Below are positions 52,674 to 60,825 of a DNA stretch of 64,000 nucleotides, piece after piece. Numbering within the stretch: the stretch's first letter is position 1; each line of letters opens with the position of its first letter. Source of the DNA: Sphingobacterium sp. N143 (GTDB lineage Bacteria > Bacteroidota > Bacteroidia > Sphingobacteriales > Sphingobacteriaceae); NCBI RefSeq assembly GCF_030325625.1, contig NZ_JACAIS010000003.1, positions 186,001 to 250,000 of the forward strand, given 5' to 3'. The translations under genes and the position numbers were made by a program. The notes under the pieces were generated by a model that did no database searches, was not told the origin of the DNA, and was given only the letters and a program-made list of their open reading frames with translations.

Positions 52674-53381
52674 TCACAGCAATTTGAGTAGATCAAAAAT
52701 GGTATTAAACTGCCTGTCTGCTGCAGAGCTGTCCTGTAACGAATCCTCGCCCCAGGTCTTTCCTCTTAGCCAAAGGGTCTGGCATCCTATTGTTTTTGCT
52801 GGCACCATATCCTTACCATAAGAATCTCCAACGACCAATATCTCTTGTGCTTTCAGCCCCATTTCCTGTACTCCTAGTGCATAAATTGCAGGGTCGGGCT
52901 TCCGCACCCCCACCACAGCGGATTCTACGATAGAATTAAAATAGGATAAAATTCCAAAATCTGCCAATACGGATTTTAAATTTCCATAAAAATTGGATAC
53001 CATCACTATTGGATATCGATCTGCAAGAGTATGCAGCAATGGCTTCACTTGTTCAATTGTACTTTTAGCAAGAGAATAACCATCAAAAGCAATCTTATTG
53101 GCTAGCAGCATATCCAGTTCATAACCTGCTGCAATGAGATATTCAAATTGTACTTTCAGCTTGGCTTCAAGAACCTCCAGGAAATTAAACTCCGATTTGA
53201 TAATGGGCTGAATAGCCATCTGACGTTCTGCATACGCATAGGCTTCCTGGAACGAATTCAGATTGACAGGAACTTGATACTTTTCGTAACCTGACCATAG
53301 TACTGCTGCCCAATGTCCGCCATTGGTATCCAGTGTACCACCATAATCAAAAATAATTCCTTTAACTATAAACTTGTCCAT
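52674..53381 (-). CDS. HAD-superfamily hydrolase, last gene of the inositol-lipid operon
   Basis: A 235-residue HAD protein: motif I FDYGGTLDTNG near residues 10-20 with nucleophile Asp12; motif II Ser/Thr in VMVSNFYGN near 115; motif III/IV ILVVGDSYGKDMVPA near 190 with the acidic pair. The usual second Asp of DxDGT is Gly here (DYGGT). The start MDKFIVKGIIFDYGG at 53381 is two bases after the membrane-protein stop, so it is co-transcribed. It may dephosphorylate an inositol phosphate or phosphoinositide intermediate, which is inference from position. Confidence 0.82.
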   Translation of the reverse strand: MDKFIVKGIIFDYGGTLDTNGGHWAAVLWSGYEKYQVPVNLNSFQEAYAYAERQMAIQPIIKSEFNFLEVLEAKLKVQFEYLIAAGYELDMLLANKIAFDGYSLAKSTIEQVKPLLHTLADRYPIVMVSNFYGNLKSVLADFGILSYFNSIVESAVVGVRKPDPAIYALGVQEMGLKAQEILVVGDSYGKDMVPAKTIGCQTLWLRGKTWGEDSLQDSSAADRQFNTIFDLLKLL

Positions 53382-53383
53382 TG

Positions 53384-54385
53384 CTATTTCTTTTTTACTA
53401 AACTCATCCAACCTAAACCAATGATGATCCAAACGATCTCCCGAATCCTGGTGACAATACCAATAAAAATACCGACCGAAGCCTGCAGGCCTATACTCAT
53501 CACTGCCATCGCTAGTCCTCCTTCACGTGTTCCCAATTGCATCGGGAAGAAAAACACCAAATTAGCAAATAATGAAGAACCTGAACTGATGATCATCGCA
53601 TCAATAAAATCAATATTGATACCTAAGGCCAAACCGATAAAATAAATTTCAAAACAACCAATAACCCGAGCAACGAACTCCCAGAAAAGAGCCGTATAAA
53701 AACGGTTTCTACGGTTTTGAAATAGATTTTTCACTTGTTGATCCACATCATTCAACGTTTCATATTTTGTCAAAAGAAGCTGATTAATCTTCTTTCCCAC
53801 CAATGGCAAACGTGATAAGGTCTTCAATAATGAAACGGTAATTCCTTTTTTATAGAATTTTGTAAATAACCAGGTACATACAATTGCCATGACAAAGATC
53901 ACTGCACAGGCAACATTCACCAATGTACTTGCCGGAACGAACCATAGGATCAAAAATACAGAGGCAACCCAAAATAAAATATGAGATAAAATATGCATTA
54001 CACCATATAATAGCACAGAAGATCCTGCTTTGGAACCGCCTACATAATTCTTTAATTCCATAATCCGGTAAGGCTCTCCTCCCAAAGCAACAAAAGGCGT
54101 AATATAGTTGATCGCATAACCCGAAACTGTTAATTGGAGCACCTTCCAGAAAGGGACACTTGTCTGTTGTAACTGAGGTTCCTGAATAATGGCATTAAAG
54201 GCTAACGCATTCATCCAGTAAATAACGGCCCAACTGCCAAGTACAGGTAAAAACCACCAACCTATTTTTTCTAGATTATTCCAGATTTCCTGAATGCCCA
54301 TCGCTTGGATCATATAAGCCAGTGTACCTATACCGATGAGCATGAAGAGCACTTTATAGATTTTGTTACCCATACGTTGGATCAT
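53384..54385 (-). CDS. LPG-synthase-TM/UPF0104 family membrane protein, flippase-like
   Basis: A 333-residue inner-membrane protein with about eight helices and the motif GGEPYRIMELKNYVGG near residue 105, the mark of the PF03706 transmembrane half of lysyl-phosphatidylglycerol synthases. The catalytic C-terminal half of such synthases is missing, so it is not an aminoacyl-lipid synthase; stand-alone copies are thought to flip lipids or glycolipids. In this cluster it could move the inositol lipid across the membrane. Its start overlaps the CDP-alcohol enzyme by 20 bases. Confidence 0.85.
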   Translation of the reverse strand: MIQRMGNKIYKVLFMLIGIGTLAYMIQAMGIQEIWNNLEKIGWWFLPVLGSWAVIYWMNALAFNAIIQEPQLQQTSVPFWKVLQLTVSGYAINYITPFVALGGEPYRIMELKNYVGGSKAGSSVLLYGVMHILSHILFWVASVFLILWFVPASTLVNVACAVIFVMAIVCTWLFTKFYKKGITVSLLKTLSRLPLVGKKINQLLLTKYETLNDVDQQVKNLFQNRRNRFYTALFWEFVARVIGCFEIYFIGLALGINIDFIDAMIISSGSSLFANLVFFFPMQLGTREGGLAMAVMSIGLQASVGIFIGIVTRIREIVWIIIGLGWMSLVKKK

Positions 54386-55316
54386 TTGTTAATTTATCAA
54401 CAAAATGCCCACTTACTTTCTCTTGTCTGTTGCACATATAGATCAATATCGGGTTTAATACAAACATGTCAAAGAAAAAATAAATCCAAGGTTCACCGAT
54501 AAACAACCAAACGAATAGGAAAATCACCCGTGTATTGAATTGTACAATATTGGTATATTTCATCAACGGCTTATTCTGGGCTCTAAAGTCCACCATGAGC
54601 TGTTTGGGTAAGTCATCTTTGTACCGGCTTTTGACAATACGCAATAACTTCTGCAATTTTGGTGACAGTCTTTCCTGATTTCGGGTATACCCAATATAGC
54701 CGTTCAGTACAAACTTGCTAAAAAAATTCTTGCGCCATGACAATGCTTCATAATCGACTTTCAGATCACGTGTATTATCGAGTTCACTACCGGCCTTACC
54801 TTTGATAAAAAACAGATGTACATTGCGGTAATAATCGGCCATTGCCGATTGAATCATATGGGATACTCCTGCCAGGATACAAAAGACCCAAAGCCACTGT
54901 GGCCAGCCCTCATTAATACTGCGCAGACAGATGGCAATATGAATGGAGGCAAACCAAAAATCACCTGCAAAACCATCCAAAATACGCCCAAAACGACTCT
55001 TATTGTCCGTCATCCGGGCCAGTTGACCGTCAGCACTATCTAGCGAGTTAGCAAAGATCAACAACAACATGCCGATGACGTTAATCCACAGATCCCCGTA
55101 ATAAAAAAGGATACCCGCAGCAACACCAAAAAAAATACTTATAATTGTCACAGCATTGGGTGTGATCCCTATTTTTGCACAGACCTGTGCTATACGAAAT
55201 CCTATTGGCCTGTAAAACCAGATATCTATTTTTTCTTCGGTATCGTTTGATTTCAGCGATTGTTCAAATGCGCTCAAATTCTCTTCTTCGATCGCATTAA
55301 CTTGTTCTTTCTGCAT
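54366..55316 (-). CDS. CDP-alcohol phosphatidyltransferase-family enzyme
   Basis: A membrane enzyme of 316 residues that exchanges CMP for an alcohol in a phosphodiester. The family motif DxxDGxxARx8Gxxx D is present: D93, D96, G97, A100-R101, G110, D114; the final Asp is D119, four instead of three residues after D114. Helices occur before and after. The family includes PS, PI and CDP-inositol-using synthases. Here it sits after a nucleotidyltransferase and near inositol-3-phosphate synthase, so it probably joins phosphoinositol with a diacylglycerol or ceramide acceptor, or CDP-diacylglycerol with inositol phosphate. The start ATG at 55316 (MQKEQ) is inside the upstream gene; a longer reading from 55406 is less likely. 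Confidence 0.85.
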   Translation of the reverse strand: MQKEQVNAIEEENLSAFEQSLKSNDTEEKIDIWFYRPIGFRIAQVCAKIGITPNAVTIISIFFGVAAGILFYYGDLWINVIGMLLLIFANSLDSADGQLARMTDNKSRFGRILDGFAGDFWFASIHIAICLRSINEGWPQWLWVFCILAGVSHMIQSAMADYYRNVHLFFIKGKAGSELDNTRDLKVDYEALSWRKNFFSKFVLNGYIGYTRNQERLSPKLQKLLRIVKSRYKDDLPKQLMVDFRAQNKPLMKYTNIVQFNTRVIFLFVWLFIGEPWIYFFFDMFVLNPILIYMCNRQEKVSGHFVDKLTNDPTYG

Positions 55317-56190
55317 TGTGGTTCTTTTCAGTAAATTTATGGTAAACCAATTGGGCAATGGCCTCCGCAGCTTCCCCCCTACATGGAGCAAAACTAGGCC
55401 AATCATTCAGGTCAATGATATGAAAATTTCCATTGGGGTCTATAATTACATCTCCGCCATAAATATGGACATCCAGTACTTCAGCTGCATGATTGGCAAC
55501 TTGTTTTAACTCGGTCAAATCAAAGGGGAAATGAACAACTTCATCATTGATTTGCTCATACAGATCATACTTATGATGATTGTGTTCATAGGGATAGAAA
55601 TAGAAAAAGAAATCAGTACCCCGCACGGCATAAAATTTCAATAAATCTCCGGCAAGATGTTCTGAGATCACAGCCTCTTTGATTCCACGAAGGGCATATT
55701 CATTCAGTATATGCTGTGCTTCTTTGAGACTTCCAGCAAAAGTGACATCTTCTTTATGGATGGCATGGAAATCTCCCCTTTTGATCCAGACGCCCTTTCC
55801 TTTGAGTTTCTCAAAAATGGATTGGATGTCAGCAACAGTAGAAATCACTATACTCTTGGGATATGGGACACCACCTTCCAATAATTTAAGTGTCATGTTT
55901 TTTCGAAAACAATTTTCGATACCGAAACCCGAGTTCAACACACTAGCACCTTGATCTTGAAGAATTTGCAGCTTTTTCACTAATGTTTTTGTTCGTCCCA
56001 TCGTCAGAATATTTTCCTGCTTTATGATCTTGGCAGCCAAAAATTCATCTTCATTGCAGACCTCAATTGACGCTCCTTTTTCTGTCAATTTTAATATGAC
56101 CTCATTAAATATTGCCGCATCATTGCCCACATGATTGGGAGAAAAGCGATTTTTTCGAGTTACGCCTAAAATAGAAATCATTTCACTCAT
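55297..56190 (-). CDS. ATP-grasp family enzyme of unknown substrate
   Basis: A 297-residue protein of the ATP-grasp fold: central FRKNMTLKLLEGGVPYPKS near residue 110, VWIKRGDFHAIH near 140 (ATP-binding Lys), ISEHLAGDLLKFYAV near 185, and the metal-binding DVIIDPNGNFHIIDLNDWPSF near 250-270. It joins a carboxylate to an amine or another group by acyl phosphate, but I cannot name the substrates. No known inositol-lipid pathway step needs such an enzyme. It lies between the nucleotidyltransferase and the CDP-alcohol enzyme, overlapping the latter, so it belongs to the same pathway. Confidence 0.8.
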   Translation of the reverse strand: MSEMISILGVTRKNRFSPNHVGNDAAIFNEVILKLTEKGASIEVCNEDEFLAAKIIKQENILTMGRTKTLVKKLQILQDQGASVLNSGFGIENCFRKNMTLKLLEGGVPYPKSIVISTVADIQSIFEKLKGKGVWIKRGDFHAIHKEDVTFAGSLKEAQHILNEYALRGIKEAVISEHLAGDLLKFYAVRGTDFFFYFYPYEHNHHKYDLYEQINDEVVHFPFDLTELKQVANHAAEVLDVHIYGGDVIIDPNGNFHIIDLNDWPSFAPCRGEAAEAIAQLVYHKFTEKNHNAERTS

Positions 56191-56194
56191 TTTT

Positions 56195-56905
56195 CTAACT
56201 AACTTCTTCACTCAAAAATTGTTCCGCTACAATACGGTCTTTTAAGTGGTCGATATCCACGACCTTCTCAAACACGAAGGCCTGAACATCTAAATCGTTT
56301 TCCAATAAAGCCCGCTGAAAGTTGCGCATTCTGGCATTGCCAGCAGCAACCGAAGTTAATGCACAGTCCATGGCGGGTCGACGAAAACAGTAAATACCTC
56401 CAGATACAAATTGTGTATGCTCAGTGGCTTGATCCAAAAAAGCTTCAACCACCAAGTCTTCATTGGTATTCACATATAAAGGGCTCTCATCATCTACAAA
56501 AGGAGTAATGGCCATAAAAGCATCTGCATCTCTCCTGTGTTCAAAAGCGGTCAGATAATCATGAAATTCCTGTGGTCTAAAGACTGTATCTGTTGTGGTC
56601 AGGCAACATGACATCCATGCGGGGTTATTCTTGATCAATAGCGCAAAGCTATGTAAAGAGCTCGGTGTATCTTCCTCGATCAGTATAATAGGCACTTCAA
56701 AAACCGTATTCTCCAGAAAAACTTTCAGTTCTGGGGATTGCCTGTTAATAATAACATGCACCTTATCTGCACCTTCGCCAACGAAGATACGAATCAATCG
56801 TTCAATTAATGGAACTCCGTGTAATGGTAGCAAAGGTTTTGGTAAATTAAACCCTTCTTTTCGCAATCGAGATCCTTCTCCCGCTGCTATGATAGCAAAT
56901 TCCAT
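56195..56905 (-). CDS. Nucleotidyltransferase, candidate inositol-phosphate cytidylyltransferase
   Basis: A 236-residue nucleotidyltransferase-fold protein. The N-terminal signature AIIAAGEGSRLRKEGFNLPKPLLPLHG (residues 4-30 in short form AAGEGSRL and PKPLLPLHG) binds the NTP, and TTTDTVF near 105 carries the metal Asp. In archaea and Thermotoga a related enzyme (IPCT) makes CDP-inositol from CTP and inositol phosphate, often fused to a CDP-alcohol transferase. Here the two are separate genes in one operon, and inositol-3-phosphate synthase is the next gene upstream. I infer CDP-inositol as product; other NDP-alcohols are possible. The start MEFAIIAAGEG at 56905 is preferred over 56920. Confidence 0.78.
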   Translation of the reverse strand: MEFAIIAAGEGSRLRKEGFNLPKPLLPLHGVPLIERLIRIFVGEGADKVHVIINRQSPELKVFLENTVFEVPIILIEEDTPSSLHSFALLIKNNPAWMSCCLTTTDTVFRPQEFHDYLTAFEHRRDADAFMAITPFVDDESPLYVNTNEDLVVEAFLDQATEHTQFVSGGIYCFRRPAMDCALTSVAAGNARMRNFQRALLENDLDVQAFVFEKVVDIDHLKDRIVAEQFLSEEVS

Positions 56906-57076
56906 TGTTTCTATTCGCAAAATAAAATCATTCGTAAAAGTAAACCTTTGTCAAATGCGGCACTTATTGTCCCTATTTTGATTATCAGATTAACCGTATT
57001 TTTTTAGTATCAGAATATACAAAGAATATATTATCAATGCGTTCCGTTCACTTGAAATAACAATCTTATCCTGATG

Positions 57077-57116
57077 AAAAAGGGAAAAATTGCTTTTCAC
57101 AATTTCCCCCCTTTTT
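57077..57116 (-). terminator. Terminator after inositol-3-phosphate synthase
   Basis: On the minus strand, AAAAAGGGGG and AAATTG pair with CAATTTTTCCCTTTTT, ending in T. It suggests the synthase gene and the following operon are separate transcripts. Confidence 0.7.
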
Positions 57117-57127
57117 ATAGAGGTATT

Positions 57128-58456
57128 TTATTGAATACTGTCAACTAACTCTTGGTAATAATCCAAGCCTAAGTGTGTAATCAGATCTTCCCCCATAATA
57201 TGACGTAAAGTATTTTGTAGCTTCATCAATTGCTTGAAGATGTCATGCTCTGGAGGTAAACCTGGAGCTGTTTGTGGAGATTTCAAGTAGAAAGACAACC
57301 ATTCTTGGATCCCTGACATACCTGCACGTTGTGCCAAATCAATAAACAAGGCCAAATCCAATGCAACTGGAGCAGCTAGGATTGAATCACGACATAAAAA
57401 GTTGATCTTGATCTGCATTTTATAGCCCAACCATCCGAAGATATCGATATTATCCCAAGACTCTTTATTGTCACCGTGTGGAGGATAGTAGTTAATACGT
57501 ACTTTATGGTACAAGTCACCGTATAGTTCAGGATTCTTTTTAGCATCCAAAATTTCTTCCAGTACAGATAGCTTGGAAACTTCTTTGGTTTTGAAGTTTT
57601 CAGGATCATCCAATACCAGTCCATCACGATTACCCAAGATATTTGTCGAGAACCAGCCTTCGACCCCAAGTGCTCTAGCCTGAAGACCTGGAGCAACAAT
57701 AGTTTTCATCAAAGTTTGACCTGTTTTGAAGTCCTTTCCGGCGATTGCAACACCATTTTCATGCGCCAATTCGATAATCGCAGGAACGTCACATGTCAAA
57801 TTTGGTGCTCCATTTACATAAGGGGCACCCTCTTTTAATGCAGCATAACAATAAACCATGCTTGGTGGAATTCTTTGATCATCATTGTCCAATGCTTCCT
57901 CTAGTTTTGCTAAAGTTGAGAAAGCTTCATTTGTTTCAATATAACGCTCAGTAGAACCGCACCATACCAATACCACACGATCTAAACCGTTTTTTTCTTT
58001 AAATTCACGGATATCACGTTGGACTGCATCAGCCAGTTCACGGCGGGTTTTCTCCGTCTTGATATGAGATCCGTCTAAATTCTTTACAAAATTTCGGTCA
58101 AATACGGCTTTCATCGGTTGAATAGCTTCCAATTCAGCTTTCACCGCGTCTAATTGCCCCTGCTCCAATACTTGAGCTTTTGAAGCTGCTTCATAAACGT
58201 TGTCTTCGTATACATCCCATCCACCAAAGACGACATCCGCTAACTTTGCTAAAGGGACGAAATCCTTAATTAATGGATTTCTGTTCTCCGTGCGCTTACC
58301 TAAACGTATTCTGCTCAATTGAGAAACAGATCCTATTGGTTTTGAAAAACCTTTGTTTATAGATGCCACACCAGCGATTAACGTTGTAGCAACAGCACCT
58401 AATCCCGGAATAAGAATACCCAATTTACCATTGGCATCTTTCACTTGTTGTCCCAT
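57128..58456 (-). CDS. ino1: Inositol-3-phosphate synthase (myo-inositol-1-phosphate synthase)
   Basis: NAD-dependent cyclisation of glucose-6-phosphate to inositol-3-phosphate, the first committed step of inositol synthesis. It has 442 residues, near the length of bacterial enzymes. The N-terminal NAD fold starts GILIPGLGAVATTLIAGV near residue 12; other family marks are VVLVWCGSTERY near 155, FKTGQTLMKT near 240 and the C-terminal NYYPPHGDNKESWDNIDIFGW block near 310. It lies upstream of the nucleotidyltransferase operon on the same strand, separated by about 220 bases and a terminator. Confidence 0.93.
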   Translation of the reverse strand: MGQQVKDANGKLGILIPGLGAVATTLIAGVASINKGFSKPIGSVSQLSRIRLGKRTENRNPLIKDFVPLAKLADVVFGGWDVYEDNVYEAASKAQVLEQGQLDAVKAELEAIQPMKAVFDRNFVKNLDGSHIKTEKTRRELADAVQRDIREFKEKNGLDRVVLVWCGSTERYIETNEAFSTLAKLEEALDNDDQRIPPSMVYCYAALKEGAPYVNGAPNLTCDVPAIIELAHENGVAIAGKDFKTGQTLMKTIVAPGLQARALGVEGWFSTNILGNRDGLVLDDPENFKTKEVSKLSVLEEILDAKKNPELYGDLYHKVRINYYPPHGDNKESWDNIDIFGWLGYKMQIKINFLCRDSILAAPVALDLALFIDLAQRAGMSGIQEWLSFYLKSPQTAPGLPPEHDIFKQLMKLQNTLRHIMGEDLITHLGLDYYQELVDSIQ

Positions 58457-58879
58457 ATTAATTCTATATACTTAATTTGTTATTTAATTGATGTTTTGTG
58501 ATAAAATAATTCTTAAATTTAGTTTAAAAAAACATAATTCATACGGATCGCCATTTTAATTATAAAATCGTGACAATTGCTTTTTTTAAGGTCTATTTAT
58601 GGTCTAAAAAGATAATCCGAAGTGAATGATCAAGTACCATTAGTACAATCCATATCCCTGAAATTTAACGGCTTCAGCACTGGTATTTAAAACAAAATTT
58701 ATTTACAACTAATTTCATTCAATATATTAACATTAAAAAATTAATCCAAATACAAATCAAAAAAAGTTATTCTTTCTACTAAATTGGTCAATTTTTCTTT
58801 TTCCAACCTATATAAATATGACAATAAAATTGGAAAATGGCTTCGGGAGCGCTACCTTTAACCTAAAATCTAAATCACG
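58457..58879. other. 423-base intergenic region upstream of ino1 and the CocE gene
   Basis: The gap is A+T rich and its genes diverge. TACCTTTA near 58852 is a near match to the -7 element before the CocE gene. No clear promoter for ino1 and no RNA structure was found. Confidence 0.5.
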
Positions 58880-60739
58880 ATGAAAAAAACGCTTAGTTTT
58901 CTAGCCTTGGCTCTTTTGAGTGGAAACTTGCTCCATGCACAGAACGCCGCTGACTCCGCATATGTTCGAGACCACTATGAAAAAAAAGAAGTAACGATTC
59001 CGATGAGAGATGGCAAGAAACTGTTTACTGTTATCTATAGTCCAAAGGACAAATCTAAAAAATATCCAGTTTTATTGAACCGTACCCCGTACACTGTAGG
59101 TCCTTATGGACAGCATGAATATAAAAAGAGTTTGGGAAACTTCCCTGCAATGATGCGTGATGGGTACATTTTTGTGTATCAGGACGTTCGTGGCAAATGG
59201 ATGAGTGAAGGTGATTTTGAAGATATCCGCCCGACAACGCTCAGTAAAGATAAAAATGCCATTGATGAAAGTACAGATACGTATGACGCATTGGAATGGC
59301 TAAACAAAAACCTGAAAAATTACAATGGAAAAGCGGGCCTTTATGGCATCTCCTATCCAGGTTTTTACTCTACTGTAGGGCTAGTCAAAACCCATCCGAG
59401 CCTGAAAGCTGTTTCACCCCAAGCCCCTGTGACGGACTGGTTTATCGGCGATGATTTCCATCACAATGGTGTACTGTTTCTTCAGGATGCATTCACTTTT
59501 ATGTCAACCTTTGGTGTACCTCGCCCCAAACCGATCACACCGGATCAATTTAAAAACAACATTCAGATAAAGGAAGTTGATAAATACAATTTTTTCCTTC
59601 ATGCCGGAACTGCAAAGGAGCTCAAAAACAATTATTTTGGCGATTCCGTTCGGTTTTGGAATGATCTCTTTTTGCATCCAAATTACGATGAATTTTGGAA
59701 ATCTCGCGTAATCACCAATCATCTCCAGGATGTTAAACCTGCAGTAATGGTCGTTGGCGGTTTTTTTGATGCTGAAGATGCTTATGGCACCTTCAAGACC
59801 TACCAATCCATTGAAGAGAAAAGCAAAAACAACAACTCCATCTTAGTTGCGGGACCTTGGTATCATGGCGGCTGGGTACGCGCCGAAGGCGATTTCTTGG
59901 GTGATATCCAATTTGACAAAAAAACAAGTATAACGTATCAGGAAAAATTTGAGCAACCATTTTTTAAGTACTATTTAAAAAATGAAGGAAGTTTCAACGC
60001 TGCTGAAGCTAATATTTTTATTTCAGGAAACAATGAATGGAAGCAGTTTGAACAATGGCCCCCTAAAGATGTGGAAACACGAAAACTTTATTTTCAACCG
60101 CAGGGAAGACTGGGATTTGAAAAAGTTCAACACACGGATTCTTGGGATGAGTACATCACTGATCCAAATAAACCTGTTCCACATCAAGGCGGATTGATCC
60201 AGAACCGAACGCGTGAATATATGGTCGACGACCAGCGTTTCGCTGCCAACCGTCCGGATGTCATGGTCTATCAAACCGAACCACTAACGGAAGACCTCAC
60301 GATTGTAGGACCAATCAAAAATTTCCTAAAGGTTTCATCTACAGGCACGGATGCTGATTACGTTGTCAAACTCATTGATGTCTACCCGGAGGATGCCGCA
60401 AGCTATCAGGGTAAACCAATGGCTGGGTATCAGATGATGGTCAGAGGAGAGATCATGGCCGGAAAATATAGAAATGGCTTTGACAAACCTCAACCATTGA
60501 GTCCCGGATTAGTGGAACAAATAAACTTTGTCATGCCAGATATCGCCCATACCTTTAAGAAAGGGCACCGCATCATGGTTCAGGTACAAAATTCATGGTT
60601 TCCGCTGGCTGAACGGAATCCTCAGGTTTATATGGAACCCTATTCAGCGACCAAAACGGATTTCCGCAAAGCCACACAACGTATTTTCCATGATGTTAAC
60701 AATGCGACATATATCGAATTCGACGTGCTTAAAGATTAA
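58880..60739 (+). CDS. CocE/NonD-family hydrolase (X-Pro dipeptidyl-peptidase S15 type)
   Basis: A 619-residue secreted serine hydrolase with a signal peptide (MKKTLSFLALALLSGNLLHAQ). The catalytic Ser is in GLYGISYPGFYST near residue 155, Asp in VGGFFDAEDAYG near 290 and His in GPWYHGGW near 325. The C-terminal part (about 380-615) is the jelly-roll XPP domain. Such enzymes cleave esters, amides or X-Pro peptides; the substrate is unknown. It is single, with a hairpin after it. Confidence 0.9.
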   Translation: MKKTLSFLALALLSGNLLHAQNAADSAYVRDHYEKKEVTIPMRDGKKLFTVIYSPKDKSKKYPVLLNRTPYTVGPYGQHEYKKSLGNFPAMMRDGYIFVYQDVRGKWMSEGDFEDIRPTTLSKDKNAIDESTDTYDALEWLNKNLKNYNGKAGLYGISYPGFYSTVGLVKTHPSLKAVSPQAPVTDWFIGDDFHHNGVLFLQDAFTFMSTFGVPRPKPITPDQFKNNIQIKEVDKYNFFLHAGTAKELKNNYFGDSVRFWNDLFLHPNYDEFWKSRVITNHLQDVKPAVMVVGGFFDAEDAYGTFKTYQSIEEKSKNNNSILVAGPWYHGGWVRAEGDFLGDIQFDKKTSITYQEKFEQPFFKYYLKNEGSFNAAEANIFISGNNEWKQFEQWPPKDVETRKLYFQPQGRLGFEKVQHTDSWDEYITDPNKPVPHQGGLIQNRTREYMVDDQRFAANRPDVMVYQTEPLTEDLTIVGPIKNFLKVSSTGTDADYVVKLIDVYPEDAASYQGKPMAGYQMMVRGEIMAGKYRNGFDKPQPLSPGLVEQINFVMPDIAHTFKKGHRIMVQVQNSWFPLAERNPQVYMEPYSATKTDFRKATQRIFHDVNNATYIEFDVLKD

Positions 60740-60775
60740 GCTTCCGTAGCTGTTGTCTCTGCACCGAATCCTCAT

Positions 60776-60818
60776 ATCGGATCGGGTATCCATTGATCAG
60801 ATGAATACCCGATCCGAT
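60776..60818. terminator. Hairpin between convergent genes
   Basis: ATCGGATCGGGTAT pairs with ATACCCGATCCGAT around a partly pairing loop. It ends both the CocE gene and the MFS gene. Confidence 0.85.
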
Positions 60819-60825
60819 TTCCATT

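Noticed and set aside
52674..54385. Lysyl-phosphatidylglycerol synthase (MprF) resistance gene
   Set aside because: Only the transmembrane half is present; the catalytic aminoacyl-transfer domain is missing.
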